This document shows positions 43,193 to 52,527 of a stretch of 64,000 nt of DNA, one piece after another (position 1 is the stretch's first letter; the number at the start of each line of letters is the position of its first letter). The notes beneath the pieces were generated by a model, which saw only the letters and a list, made by a program, of their open reading frames with translations, was not told the origin of the DNA and ran no database searches. The stretch comes from Prevotella sp. (GTDB lineage Bacteria > Bacteroidota > Bacteroidia > Bacteroidales > Bacteroidaceae): contig JALFBL010000062.1 of NCBI GenBank assembly GCA_022773395.1, positions 41,701 through 105,700 of the forward strand, given 5' to 3'. The position numbers were made by a program, and so were the translations under genes.

Positions 43193-43256
43193 TAACTTTT
43201 GTTGGGTGACCGGAAGATGAAAAAGTGTGTAGTCCGTCTTTTCATCAGGGTGAAAC

Positions 43257-44240
43257 CTATGCCCTCGCTTTATTGTCCGGTTGCTCTGCATTATGCTTGC
43301 GGTACAGCCATATTTCCCAACTGTTCACAATGTTTTGCCACAAAATGTAGCAACCGGGACCTACCGATGCAATGGAGTTGAGATAGGTGTATGCCGTCCA
43401 AATGGCAAAAGCCGTGTTTTTTTGTCCCAAGGCCTGTCCGGCATTGACAGCGGAACGGGAAAAGTGCCCGATGTATTTGCCCACCGCAAATTGCCATATG
43501 CACAACAGCAGGGAGACAGCGGCAATGGCAACCAAGAGAGAGGCGGACGCATGGCTGTTGACAATGTTCTTCACGGTCATGCCCGTGACAATGGACAGCA
43601 GGCATCCCCACAAGTAGAAGGCGAGATTGGAAATGCCCATGATTCTTTTGTACAGCCAGTGAACATAGTTGCGCACGAACCATCCGAAAACCAGCGGTGC
43701 CACCAATATCAACATCACTTTTTGAAGAATCGTCCAAAAGGCGGTCAGGAAAGTGATGTTCACTCCTTTTTCTATCAACGGGAAAAAAAGGGGAATCATA
43801 AGGGCTGCCATGAAGTTGGAAAGGAATGTGTAGGCGGTCATGGAGCCAATGTCGCCGCCCAACTTGGCAGTGACCACAGCGGCAGCAGAGGCACTGGGGC
43901 AGATGATGCAGCAGAGGATGCCCTCCCAAAGCACTTTATTGTCGCCTTCCTTGGCCACCGACAGAATAACCGCAACCACAACGAGGACGAACAACAACTG
44001 GAAGAGAGTTACCCACAGGTGCCACATCTGGAGTTTCATCTGGTGGAAATCCACCTTGCAGAAGGTGACAAACAGCACGAGGAACATGAAAACGGGCATT
44101 AGTTCTCCGAAAAAGGAGTCAAAAAAAGCACCGGCCTTCTGCAAGGCTGGCATGGATGCGAACAACAGATACAACAACGTGCCGAGCCCCATGGCAACCG
44201 GCAACGTCCAATTTTTCAAAAAGCCCATCAGTTTGTTCAT
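43257..44240 (-). CDS. bile acid:sodium symporter (BASS)-family transporter
   Basis: A 327-residue inner-membrane protein with about ten TM segments. The family-like centre ICPSASAAAVVTAKLGGDIGSMTAYTFLSNFMAALMIPLFFP carries the conserved helix-break region, and the second repeat QALGQKNTAFAIWTAYTYLNSIASVG mirrors it. The family includes bile-acid, pantothenate and other organic-anion symporters, and arsenite carriers are distant relatives; I cannot assign the substrate. The metallophosphoesterase gene lies upstream on the same strand with a 12-base gap, so they may share a transcript. Confidence 0.85.
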   Translation of the reverse strand: MNKLMGFLKNWTLPVAMGLGTLLYLLFASMPALQKAGAFFDSFFGELMPVFMFLVLFVTFCKVDFHQMKLQMWHLWVTLFQLLFVLVVVAVILSVAKEGDNKVLWEGILCCIICPSASAAAVVTAKLGGDIGSMTAYTFLSNFMAALMIPLFFPLIEKGVNITFLTAFWTILQKVMLILVAPLVFGWFVRNYVHWLYKRIMGISNLAFYLWGCLLSIVTGMTVKNIVNSHASASLLVAIAAVSLLLCIWQFAVGKYIGHFSRSAVNAGQALGQKNTAFAIWTAYTYLNSIASVGPGCYILWQNIVNSWEIWLYRKHNAEQPDNKARA

Positions 44241-44252
44241 TTCCTATCTTGT

Positions 44253-45356
44253 TCAATCATTGGAGGATTTCTGTTCAAGGGTGGCAACAACGTATTCCGA
44301 CCGTGTGCCGATGCGGAATTTTCCGCCCCATATTCCCATTCCGCTGCTCACGTAATAACGTGTTTTTCCACGTTGCCACTCACCGGACGCACACTCGTAC
44401 AGGGCATCCGTTATCCATGATATGGGCCAAATCTGCCCGTGATGCGTGTGTCCGCTCAGTTGGAAATCAACACCGTTTTTCTCGGCTTCTTCCAAATGGT
44501 AGGGCTGGTGATCCAGCAATATGACGTATTTGGAGCGGTCGATGCCTTTCATCAAATCAGCCAGGGGCTTTCTTCGCTGTTTGGAACGGTCCTCGCGTCC
44601 CACAATGCAAATGTCGCCCCACTCCATCACGCTGTCGCGCAAGAGTATGATTCCTGCATCGCGATAGAAATCGGAAGAACGGGATGCGCCCGCATAATGC
44701 TCATGATTTCCCCAACAGGCAATGACAGGCGCGTTCAGCCGGCGGAACTCCTCCGCCACTCCTTCCTCTTCAAGTGGTGCAGTACTCACGTCAATGATAT
44801 CGCCGGCAATCAGTATGAGGTCGGGATGCTCCGCATTCACCAAATCCACCCAACGGGCAAACGCTGCTCTCCTGTTGTGGAATCCCAAATGCAGATCGCT
44901 CATCATCACCATCTTTTGCGATCTCGCCATCTTCTTTTCGGTTTTTAACTCCAACGGCTGTCTCTGCTTATGATGATAGCGCATGTTGCCATAGCAGAAA
45001 AGAACGAGCATGAGACCCAATATGCCGAGCGAACCTGCCACACTGTCTTTAAGCAACGAAGCCGGCACCCAACGCAGCCACCTGCCCACATCAAGCAGCA
45101 GAAATGCCATGAAAAGGTAGAGCAGGATGACGAGCCACGAGGTTCCTATTTCATAAACCACCGTTTGCAAGGGCATGGAAAGTCCCATGCGTGTGCCCAT
45201 CACTCCGGCAAACAGCAAGAGAAAGGCACAGACCATCAGCACAACGACAAGTGTCTTTACCCAAGGCATGGCCGGCAGGAGACGCCAAATGTGCCACAGC
45301 ACATAAACGTTTCCCACAACCGGCAACAGCCAAAACAACAACACCATCGGCTTCAT
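44253..45356 (-). CDS. membrane-anchored metallophosphoesterase (YaeI-like)
   Basis: A 367-residue protein with four N-terminal TM helices (first 135 residues) and a calcineurin-like phosphoesterase domain. Metal-binding motifs appear in order: MSDLHLG, LIAGDIID, CWGNHEHY, LDHQP and SGHTHHGQIW. YaeI-type enzymes can act on lipid A or UDP-diacylglucosamine intermediates, but no such specificity can be read here. It precedes the BASS transporter gene by 12 bases on the same strand. The regulator gene 45395 is upstream and co-directional (38-base gap), so co-transcription is possible. Confidence 0.9.
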   Translation of the reverse strand: MKPMVLLFWLLPVVGNVYVLWHIWRLLPAMPWVKTLVVVLMVCAFLLLFAGVMGTRMGLSMPLQTVVYEIGTSWLVILLYLFMAFLLLDVGRWLRWVPASLLKDSVAGSLGILGLMLVLFCYGNMRYHHKQRQPLELKTEKKMARSQKMVMMSDLHLGFHNRRAAFARWVDLVNAEHPDLILIAGDIIDVSTAPLEEEGVAEEFRRLNAPVIACWGNHEHYAGASRSSDFYRDAGIILLRDSVMEWGDICIVGREDRSKQRRKPLADLMKGIDRSKYVILLDHQPYHLEEAEKNGVDFQLSGHTHHGQIWPISWITDALYECASGEWQRGKTRYYVSSGMGIWGGKFRIGTRSEYVVATLEQKSSND

Positions 45357-45394
45357 AACGTTTCCTTACATTCCGGTTGGAAGAAATGACGATC

Positions 45395-46342
45395 TTACAA
45401 TTTCACGGAAGATATATCTACCAAATGATTGACAATGGCATAGATGGTTAATCCTGCGGGACTGTGTATTTGCAGTTTGCGGGCAATGTTTCTTCTGTGG
45501 GTAATGACCGTATTGATGGAAATAAAAAGGTGTTCGGCAATTTCTTTGTTGCTCATTCCCTGTACAAGGCTCACGATGACCTCCTTCTCTCTGTCGCTCA
45601 ACGTCTCCGTGCTGTCAGGATGGCTGATCATGCGGGATATATTGACACTCACATCGTTCTGCTTCTGCTTATGTTCGATTTCCCTTATGGCCGGTATGAA
45701 AATAGAATCCTCCACCCGGGCATGCTGATCCAGCCATTCTTCGTTTTTGTACAGTCCGTACAGGACGGAGGTGAGCAGATTGTTTCGCAGAGCGTCTGAA
45801 GGAAGATACTTGATGATGATGTTTTTCAGTTCCTTCAACTTCTGCGTGGTTTGCCCATGATGCTTGGAGAATGTTTCTATGTCATAATCGCTGACAGCCT
45901 CCTGGCTCAGAAGTCTGTTCACATAGGGAAACACATGCTGTTCTTCATATTTCATGTGTACCTTTATCTCATGGGCATAGTCGTCATACATCTTCATGAT
46001 GAGGCGCGCCAGATTGTCGTTTTCGTCCAAAGAAGCCATCAACTCCTTCCGGATATTGGGCAACTGGAAACCTAAAAAATATTCGTGAGAGGCTTTCAGA
46101 TAATGCAATAGTGTCCGGATGCACACTTTCTCACCGCCATAGGTGGAACCGTTGATTGTGAAATTCACGATTACCAGAAACGTATCGGTATCCACATGCT
46201 GATCCTCGCAAACCTCTCTCACGGTTTTGTCGCCAAATCCCATATTGATGCCAAATCTTCCAAGACTTTCCAGAAGACTGTAATTGTCGGCTATGAGCGT
46301 TATCATTTTGTCGTCTGCCTCGTACAGTTTACTATTTTTCAT
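45395..46342 (-). CDS. hemerythrin-domain regulator with LuxR-type helix-turn-helix
   Basis: A 315-residue protein with three parts. Residues about 12-60 resemble the N-terminal DUF542-like region of RIC (ScdA/YtfE) but without its cysteine pair. Residues about 75-215 form a hemerythrin-like four-helix domain with candidate di-iron ligands His80/86, His129, Glu133, His161/162, His207 and Glu211 (HMKYEEQHVFP, SKHHGQ, DQHARVEDSIFIP). Residues about 247-310 are a GerE/LuxR helix-turn-helix (LSDREKEVIVSLVQGMSNKEIAEHLFIS). It therefore looks like a one-component iron, oxygen or nitric-oxide sensor that binds DNA. Start context gives no strong promoter box. Targets are unknown. Confidence 0.85.
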   Translation of the reverse strand: MKNSKLYEADDKMITLIADNYSLLESLGRFGINMGFGDKTVREVCEDQHVDTDTFLVIVNFTINGSTYGGEKVCIRTLLHYLKASHEYFLGFQLPNIRKELMASLDENDNLARLIMKMYDDYAHEIKVHMKYEEQHVFPYVNRLLSQEAVSDYDIETFSKHHGQTTQKLKELKNIIIKYLPSDALRNNLLTSVLYGLYKNEEWLDQHARVEDSIFIPAIREIEHKQKQNDVSVNISRMISHPDSTETLSDREKEVIVSLVQGMSNKEIAEHLFISINTVITHRRNIARKLQIHSPAGLTIYAIVNHLVDISSVKL

Positions 46343-46447
46343 CTTCTTCTCAATAATAAAGGTTATTTTCGCATAAATGACAAATGGCGAGACAACGACA
46401 GGAGCACCTGCATCATCTACGCCATTTCAATATTTCACAACGTTACA

Positions 46448-47980
46448 TTATTTTGCATAAGCAACACTTCTGGTTTCCCGGATAACGGTTATTTTCACCT
46501 GTCCGGGATAAGTCATCTCATTCTGTATCTTGGTGGCAATCTCGCCAGACAGAGCCTCTGTTTCCACATCATCCATCTTGTCGGCCCCGACAATTACGCG
46601 CAACTCGCGGCCCGCCTGAATGGCATATGTCTTGGTAACACCGGGATAGCTCATGGCAATTGCCTCCAAATCGTTCAGTCGCTTGATGTACGCCTCTACA
46701 ATTTCTCTACGGGCACCGGGACGGGCACCACTGATGGCATCGCACACCTGCACGATAGGAGCCAAAAGGGTATTCATTTCAATTTCATCGTGGTGTGCTC
46801 CTATGGCATTGCAAATGTCGGGTTTCTCCTTGTATTTCTCGGCAATCTTGGCACCATAAAGTGCATGCGGCAGTTCACTCTCCTCATCAGGCACCTTACC
46901 AATGTCGTGCAGCAATCCGGCACGCTTTGCTTTCTTGGGATTCAGTCCCAACTCGGAAGCCATCACGGCACAGAGGTTGGCGGTTTCACGAGCATGCTGC
47001 AAAAGATTCTGCCCATAACTTGAACGGTATTTCATCTTTCCGACAATACGTATCAATTCCGGGTGCAGCCCATGGATGCCAAGGTCGATGGCCGTACGCT
47101 TTCCGGTTTCTATCACCTCATTCTCCAGTTGTTTCTTCACTTTGGAAACCACTTCCTCGATGCGGGCCGGATGAATGCGTCCATCTGCAACCAATTGGTG
47201 CAATGCCAAACGGCATACTTCACGCCGGATGGGGTCGAACGCACTGATGACAATGGCCTCAGGAGTATCGTCAACAACAATTTCCACCCCGGTGGCAGCC
47301 TCCAAGGCACGGATATTCCTACCTTCCCTACCAATGATTCTGCCTTTCACTTCATCGTTGTCGATATGGAATACACTGACAGAATTTTCTATGGCCGTTT
47401 CGGTGGCAACCCTCTGAATGGTTTGAATGACGATTTTCTTTGCCTGCGCATTGGCGTTCAGTTTGGCCTCGTCCATGATTTCATTAATGTAGCCGGCAGC
47501 ATCGGTACGGGCTTCGTCTTTAAGACTTTCCACCAACCGGCTCTTTGCCTCTTCGGCACTGAGTCCGCTCAATTCCTCCAACTTGGCACGCTCCTGCAAC
47601 TGCATCTTTTCAAGTTCTTCATGCTTTACAAGAAGAACTTTTTTGTCATGGTCTATTTTCTGTTGCTGCTGTTCCACTTCTTGCTTGCGCCGTCCCAGTT
47701 CTTCCTGCCGTTGGTTCAGGCCAAGTTCTCTCTGTTTCAGCTTATTTTCATTCTGTTGGATCTTTTGTGTTCTGCTCTGCACCTCTTTTTCCAGTTCAGC
47801 CTTTTTGTTCAAGAACTTTTCTTTGACCTCGAGAAGTTTTTTCTCTTTCAACACCTCTGCCTCTTTTCTGGCAGTTTCCATCATTTCGTTGAACTTTCCC
47901 GTTGCAACGTACCTAAAAAACAAGTATCCGCAAAGCCCTCCCAGAACGAGTGCGGCCACGGCAACAATTATCGTAATCAT
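46448..47980 (-). CDS. rny: ribonuclease Y
   Basis: A 510-residue membrane-anchored endoribonuclease that starts mRNA decay. One N-terminal TM helix ([22 protein letters not shown]) is followed by a long coiled coil (about residues 25-180), a KH domain ([30 protein letters not shown]) and an HD domain with the catalytic pair in [12 protein letters not shown]. Length and order are typical. It lies 26 bases downstream of zapA, so it is likely the last gene of the coiled-coil, zapA, rny run. Confidence 0.97.
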   Translation of the reverse strand: MITIIVAVAALVLGGLCGYLFFRYVATGKFNEMMETARKEAEVLKEKKLLEVKEKFLNKKAELEKEVQSRTQKIQQNENKLKQRELGLNQRQEELGRRKQEVEQQQQKIDHDKKVLLVKHEELEKMQLQERAKLEELSGLSAEEAKSRLVESLKDEARTDAAGYINEIMDEAKLNANAQAKKIVIQTIQRVATETAIENSVSVFHIDNDEVKGRIIGREGRNIRALEAATGVEIVVDDTPEAIVISAFDPIRREVCRLALHQLVADGRIHPARIEEVVSKVKKQLENEVIETGKRTAIDLGIHGLHPELIRIVGKMKYRSSYGQNLLQHARETANLCAVMASELGLNPKKAKRAGLLHDIGKVPDEESELPHALYGAKIAEKYKEKPDICNAIGAHHDEIEMNTLLAPIVQVCDAISGARPGARREIVEAYIKRLNDLEAIAMSYPGVTKTYAIQAGRELRVIVGADKMDDVETEALSGEIATKIQNEMTYPGQVKITVIRETRSVAYAK

Positions 47981-48006
47981 TGTTATTATAATTATGTGTT
48001 AATATT

Positions 48007-48303
48007 CTACTTTAATGCCTCCTCAATCTCACCCGTCAGCTTCTTAAGAATATCATCATACACGCTCGTATCTTTATTGTCCTTATCTTTCATGTATCTG
48101 AAGGAAATATCGATCATTGCCATATACAGTACCTCCTTCTCGCTTTTTCTGCCTTTGAACAAATCAGCGTAAGTGTTGATGGTACTATTGATAAGCCTTG
48201 CCGCTTCACGATAAAAATATTCATCCTCGCGCTTTACGTTCACGGGAATGTCAGTATCGTAAATGTGCAACCTTATATGTAATTTATCATTCTCTTCTGC
48301 CAT
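48007..48303 (-). CDS. zapA: cell division protein ZapA
   Basis: A 98-residue FtsZ-ring-associated protein. The N-terminal globular part (LHIRLHIYDTDIPVNVKREDEYFYREAARLINSTINTYADLF) and the C-terminal coiled coil (FRYMKDKDNKDTSVYDDILKKLTGEIEEAL) match ZapA. It promotes Z-ring bundling. The upstream gene encodes a coiled-coil protein 18 bases away, a possible ZapB-like partner, and rny follows. Confidence 0.93.
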   Translation of the reverse strand: MAEENDKLHIRLHIYDTDIPVNVKREDEYFYREAARLINSTINTYADLFKGRKSEKEVLYMAMIDISFRYMKDKDNKDTSVYDDILKKLTGEIEEALK

Positions 48304-48321
48304 AACGCATCAAACTGAGCT

Positions 48322-48618
48322 TCAGTTACCAGAACTAAGCAGCGTTATACATTTATTCACTTCCCGAATCAGGCGGTTCAGACGTTTCTTGGCAGACTCC
48401 ATGTCACCATCTGTCAATTCAACCATCCTCGCCATCTTAAGGCTATTATAGTCGTTTCTGGCCTGCTCCAACTGACTTTCCAGCCGTTTGATTTCCTGCT
48501 CCTTGGTATCCACCATGGCATACAGTTCGTCATTTTCCTTCCTTACCTCTCGATAATGAAGAATCATCTGCCTCAAGCGGGTTGCAAACAGCGTCAAAGT
48601 CCTGTTGTCATCAGCCAT
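48322..48618 (-). CDS. small coiled-coil protein, candidate division partner of ZapA, 98 aa
   Basis: Almost entirely helical with a heptad pattern (REVRKENDELYAMVDTKEQEIKRLESQLEQARNDYNSL), followed by SAKKRLNRLIREVNKCI. There is no sequence-based family call I can make. It is the first gene of an operon with zapA, with a consensus promoter (TTTG-N19-TAACTTTG) 17 bases upstream. By position and form it could play the part of ZapB, but that is inferred. Confidence 0.8.
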   Translation of the reverse strand: MADDNRTLTLFATRLRQMILHYREVRKENDELYAMVDTKEQEIKRLESQLEQARNDYNSLKMARMVELTDGDMESAKKRLNRLIREVNKCITLLSSGN

Positions 48619-48635
48619 CAGATTATTTTTGACTA

Positions 48636-48666
48636 CAAAGTTATGAATTAATCATCACATGACAAA
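48636..48666 (-). promoter_or_regulatory. promoter TTTG-N19-TAACTTTG for the zapA operon
   Basis: On the minus strand TTTG (48663-48666) and TAACTTTG (48636-48643) are 19 bases apart. Confidence 0.75.
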
Positions 48667-48711
48667 ATTTCATCCATGAAAAATCGTAATTTTTCCCAAT
48701 TAGGGAACTGC

Positions 48712-49338
48712 CTACCCTTTCCCTTCCTTCGGTTTGGGTTCTTTTTTGGCCAGCATCACGACTTGATACACGAAATCAGTGACCCACTTTTGCGAGAATC
48801 CCAACCGTTTGTTGTATTGGCGAATGGCGACAACTGTTTTCAGCACTCCCGCATCAGAATAGTCGTTTTTGCCGAAGATGTCGGCCACGGTCTTCTCTGT
48901 CATTTGGTAAATGGCCTTCCTGAAGAAAGAAGGAACACGCAGTTTGAACTTCATCAGGTTGCCCGTCAACATCATGATGTCCTGTGTAAAATTCTGGAAC
49001 TGTATCAGGTAGGTCTGCACATCCTGCATCTTCCGGCAATTTTTCTTTACACTTGCATCCACTTCCTTGAAAAAGACATCGTCGGTCTTGTAAAGATCCT
49101 TCAGCATTTTCTTGCACTGGATTTTCTCTCCCACTCCCAATTTGTTGTGCAAAGTCGGTATTTTAAGAGAAGTTTTGAAGGTCCGCAGATCCGGCAGCAT
49201 GGCCAGGTTGGTGATGCCGACATTTTCGGCTATGACAGATTGAAAATAGACACGGATAAGCGACATGTAATCCTCCATGCCGCCGGTTCTCATTTCTCCA
49301 TGATCCTTCTTTCCCAAAAGGTTATTTATAAAATTCAT
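48712..49338 (-). CDS. conserved hypothetical cytoplasmic protein, 208 aa
   Basis: No family recognised. Predicted mostly helical and basic, with no signal peptide or TM segment. Notable stretches are MEDYMSLIRVYFQSVIAENVGITNLAMLPDLRTFKTSLKIP and a Lys/Pro-rich tail (AKKEPKPKEGKG). A consensus promoter lies 34 bases upstream. It ends 93 bases upstream of the coiled-coil/zapA operon on the same strand but has its own promoter, so it is probably a separate unit. Confidence 0.75.
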   Translation of the reverse strand: MNFINNLLGKKDHGEMRTGGMEDYMSLIRVYFQSVIAENVGITNLAMLPDLRTFKTSLKIPTLHNKLGVGEKIQCKKMLKDLYKTDDVFFKEVDASVKKNCRKMQDVQTYLIQFQNFTQDIMMLTGNLMKFKLRVPSFFRKAIYQMTEKTVADIFGKNDYSDAGVLKTVVAIRQYNKRLGFSQKWVTDFVYQVVMLAKKEPKPKEGKG

Positions 49339-49372
49339 ACCTGCAATTATTTATTAATATAGAAAACAGATG

Positions 49373-49404
49373 CAAAAGTAGTTCTATTTCATCAAAAAAC
49401 CAAA
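49373..49404 (-). promoter_or_regulatory. promoter TTTG-N20-TACTTTTG for the hypothetical gene
   Basis: On the minus strand TTTG (49401-49404) and TACTTTTG (49373-49380) are 20 bases apart. Confidence 0.7.
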
Positions 49405-49434
49405 CGAATGAAGGTTATTGTCAAAAATATTCCT

Positions 49435-49442
49435 TAACTTTG
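49435..49442 (+). promoter_or_regulatory. -7 box TAACTTTG for the tyrosine kinase gene
   Basis: TAACTTTG matches TAnnTTTG and lies 48 bases before the ATG at 49491. The -33 element is weak. Confidence 0.55.
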
Positions 49443-49490
49443 CATCGGTTTTGAACTTTAACTTTGTAAACTAAAAAACTACACATCTTT

Positions 49491-52025
49491 ATGTCAGAAG
49501 AAACAAACAACACCCAGCAAGAGGTTGAGTCATCCAACGGAATCAGACATCTCATTAACTTTGAGATCATTTATCGCACAGTGATTTTAAACTGGCATTG
49601 GTTTGTCCTGTCTCTTTTAGTATGTCTTGCCATCGCGTTCATCAAATTAAGATATACCCCATCTGTGTATGAAACTTACGCAAAAATGTATGTAAAAGGG
49701 GAGAATGAGGGAAGAAGCAATTCGAACAATATAAAATCCACCTCTACTTTAGGAATACTAAACCAGAACTATGGACTGGATAACGAAATGCAAATTATCA
49801 AATCCTCAAACATCGCAGCTCAAGCGGTAAAAGACTTGAAACTTTACACAACATATAAATCCAAGGGAAGACTGGTGGATGTTCCGATATACAAAAGTCA
49901 GCCTGTCACTGTGGATATAGACCCCGTACATTTGGAAAAATTAAACATGCCTATCAATCTCAGCATTACCCGGAAGGAGAACGCTTATCACATAGAAGGC
50001 ACTTACTACATTTCCACAGATGCCTTGAACAGCAAAGGCCCATACGGCATCAACCGAACGGTACCGACATTCCCTGTTACCATAAAGACGAACGCGGGCT
50101 ACCTTACTTTCAACACGAACCAAGGAGTTTTAAATGAAGGAGCCACCCTTTTGGTGACAATAAGCCCTCTACAAAAAATTGCAGAACACTATTCCAACGG
50201 ACTGGCAGTAATCCAATCTACCAGAGAAGGTTCCATTCTGAATTTGTCCATGAGAGACATCATACCACAAAGAGGACTGGATTACTTGCAGCAGTTGGTG
50301 GTTTGCTACAACCGCCAGGCCAATGAAGACAAGAATGAAGTGGCCGTGCGCACAGAAGAGTTTATCAACGAGAGACTCACCAAAATCAATGGAGAACTCG
50401 GAAACACGGAAGGAGCCATAGAAAACTACAAACGCCGCAACAACATCATTAACTTCAAGACCGACGCGAACGAATCGTCTGCCAGTGCCAATACGGCAGA
50501 ACAGAAACTGTATGACATCAACGCCCAGATTGCCTTGATTGACAACATTTCGCAATACGTGACGAGACCTTCCAACAAATACCAATTGATGCCCATCAAT
50601 GTGGGCATGGAGGACAATTCCGTATCACAGCTTATTAGCGAATACAACAAGATTGTACAACAGCGCAACCGCATTCTCCGCAGTGCTGCCGAAAACAGCC
50701 CTGCCGTGGAACCCCTCACGCAGCAACTCGACGAATTGGCTTCGAGCATCAACATGACGCTGACCCAAGCCAGGAACAATGCCGTCTTCCAAAGAAACAT
50801 CGCTGCACAGCAGCATGGACAATACATGAACAAAGTGAGCAGAACTCCCGAACAAGAAAGGATATTGACGCAGATTGGCCGTCAGCAAGAAGTAAAATCG
50901 GGACTCTACTTAATGCTTTTGCAAAAACGTGAGGAAAATTCCATTTCGTTGGCCGCAACTGCCGACAAGGGGAAATTGATAGACATGCCGAAGTTTGGCG
51001 GCAAGGTCGCCCCGAACACCAAGATGATTTATTTGACGGCTTTGGCTATCGGCTTGTCCATACCGGCTCTTTTAATTCTCATTTCGCTTTTCTTCCGCTA
51101 CAAGATAGAAGGTCACGAAGATGTCGTGAATTTGACGAAACTTCCCATCATAGGCGAAGTTGCCATTGCCAATGAAACGGCCAAGACAAAGGCTGACATT
51201 GTTGTCCATGAGAACAAGAACAGCCAGATGGAAGAGATTTTCCGTGCCATGAGAACCAATCTGCAATTCATGCTGAAAGAAAACGAAAAAGTAATCCTTT
51301 TCACTTCCACGACCTCTGGCGAGGGAAAGACTTTCAATGTTGCCAATTTGGCCGTAAGTTTTGCCCTTCTCAACAAGAAAGTGATCATCATCGGATTGGA
51401 CATCAGAAAGCCAAGACTGGCAGAACTGTTCGAGATAAAAGACCATCACCATGGCATCACGCCACTCCTGACGATGGAAAATCCCGGCAGAGAAGACATT
51501 CACGATCAAATCTTACCTTCGGGAGTTCATTCCAATCTGGATCTTTTGATGGCCGGTCCGATTCCGCCCAACCCGACAGAGTTGATTTCTCGTCCGTCCT
51601 TGGAACGGATCATGCAAATACTGAGGGAGGAATACGACTATATCATCGTTGACACCGCTCCCGTGGGACTTGTTACAGACACCCTGCAAATTGGAAGAGT
51701 GTGCGATACGACCATCTATGTTTGCCGCGCAGACTATACGCCCAAACAGAGCTTTGAACTGGTCAACGGCCTCTATAACGACAAGAAGTTGCCCAACATG
51801 TCGATTGTCATTAACGGTATTGACATGTCCAAACGCAAATACGGTTATTATTATGGATATGGACGCTATGGAAAATATGGCAGGTACGGACATTATGGAA
51901 AATACGGAAGAACCTACGGTAATGGCAACTCCAGCACATTTGGTCACTACGGTACTTATGGCATATATGGCAGTTACAACAACAGCAGATACGGTGACCA
52001 GAATGATGATTCAGTAAAAAGATAA
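49491..52025 (+). CDS. Wzc-type bacterial tyrosine kinase / polysaccharide chain-length regulator
   Basis: An 844-residue inner-membrane protein that controls export and length of surface polysaccharide. Two TM helices flank a large Wzz periplasmic region (first near residue 38, second near 515, with coiled coils between). The cytoplasmic BY-kinase domain has Walker A TSTTSGEGKTF (about 605), Walker A' VIIIGLDIRKPRL (about 640) and Walker B VDTAPVG (about 720). The tail (about 783-840) is extremely tyrosine- and glycine-rich (YGYYYGYGRYGKYGRYG), the site of autophosphorylation. It begins the glycan locus and is followed by a HAD-like gene. Confidence 0.95.
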   Translation: MSEETNNTQQEVESSNGIRHLINFEIIYRTVILNWHWFVLSLLVCLAIAFIKLRYTPSVYETYAKMYVKGENEGRSNSNNIKSTSTLGILNQNYGLDNEMQIIKSSNIAAQAVKDLKLYTTYKSKGRLVDVPIYKSQPVTVDIDPVHLEKLNMPINLSITRKENAYHIEGTYYISTDALNSKGPYGINRTVPTFPVTIKTNAGYLTFNTNQGVLNEGATLLVTISPLQKIAEHYSNGLAVIQSTREGSILNLSMRDIIPQRGLDYLQQLVVCYNRQANEDKNEVAVRTEEFINERLTKINGELGNTEGAIENYKRRNNIINFKTDANESSASANTAEQKLYDINAQIALIDNISQYVTRPSNKYQLMPINVGMEDNSVSQLISEYNKIVQQRNRILRSAAENSPAVEPLTQQLDELASSINMTLTQARNNAVFQRNIAAQQHGQYMNKVSRTPEQERILTQIGRQQEVKSGLYLMLLQKREENSISLAATADKGKLIDMPKFGGKVAPNTKMIYLTALAIGLSIPALLILISLFFRYKIEGHEDVVNLTKLPIIGEVAIANETAKTKADIVVHENKNSQMEEIFRAMRTNLQFMLKENEKVILFTSTTSGEGKTFNVANLAVSFALLNKKVIIIGLDIRKPRLAELFEIKDHHHGITPLLTMENPGREDIHDQILPSGVHSNLDLLMAGPIPPNPTELISRPSLERIMQILREEYDYIIVDTAPVGLVTDTLQIGRVCDTTIYVCRADYTPKQSFELVNGLYNDKKLPNMSIVINGIDMSKRKYGYYYGYGRYGKYGRYGHYGKYGRTYGNGNSSTFGHYGTYGIYGSYNNSRYGDQNDDSVKR

Positions 52026-52031
52026 ACAGCA

Positions 52032-52454
52032 ATGGTAATAGCAATTGATTTTGACGGTACAATCGTTGAGCATAAATATCCGGAAATAGGAAAGGAACTC
52101 CCATTTGCGACAGACACGATAAAAATGCTGATTGCCGACAGGCATCAAGTGATTTTATGGTCTGTTCGTGAAGGTAAACTGCTTCAGGATGCCGTAGATT
52201 GGTGCAAGAACCGGGGAATTGAATTTTATGCTGTCAATAAAGATTACCCGGAAGAAGACATAGAAAACAACGACCATTTCTCCAGAAAACTGAACGCGGA
52301 CCTGTTCATTGACGACAGGAATATAGGGGGGCTTCCTGACTGGGGAGTGATCTACAGAATGGTCAAGGAGAATAGAAGTTACATGGACATTTTGAAAGAA
52401 AGATTAGGAGAATCGGGGGATTCCCAAAAGAAAAAGCACTGGTGGAACAGATAA
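52032..52454 (+). CDS. small HAD-superfamily hydrolase-like protein, 140 aa
   Basis: Has the HAD catalytic motif IDFDGTIVEH and a later FIDDRNIGG acidic motif, with a compact core and no cap domain. The layout matches the small Bacteroides BT0820-type HAD proteins, whose substrate is not established. It begins six bases after the tyrosine kinase gene, so they are likely one transcript. A phosphatase acting on a phosphorylated sugar or on the kinase tail is conceivable, but unproven. Its 3' end lies inside a terminator hairpin. Confidence 0.8.
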   Translation: MVIAIDFDGTIVEHKYPEIGKELPFATDTIKMLIADRHQVILWSVREGKLLQDAVDWCKNRGIEFYAVNKDYPEEDIENNDHFSRKLNADLFIDDRNIGGLPDWGVIYRMVKENRSYMDILKERLGESGDSQKKKHWWNR

Positions 52455-52469
52455 CCCACCAGTGCTTTT
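52432..52469. terminator. bidirectional terminator overlapping the HAD gene's 3' end
   Basis: AAAAGCACTGGTGG, ten-base loop, CCACCAGTGCTTTT. Runs of A and T flank both sides, serving the converging plus and minus genes. Confidence 0.85.
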
Positions 52470-52527
52470 CGCTTATGTTGACAATGTTCTGTTCTCCCTG
52501 CCGAGACATCAAGGCAGGCACAAACCG

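Larger units (their letters stand above)
42779..43256. other. 478-base gene-free stretch
   Basis: No supportable gene. It is largely filled by dispersed repeat copy B (42822-43192) with its nested inverted repeats. Confidence 0.8.

Noticed and set aside
47980-48007. 6S RNA beside zapA
   Set aside because: The gap is only 26 bases, so there is no room for ssrS as found next to zapA in other phyla.
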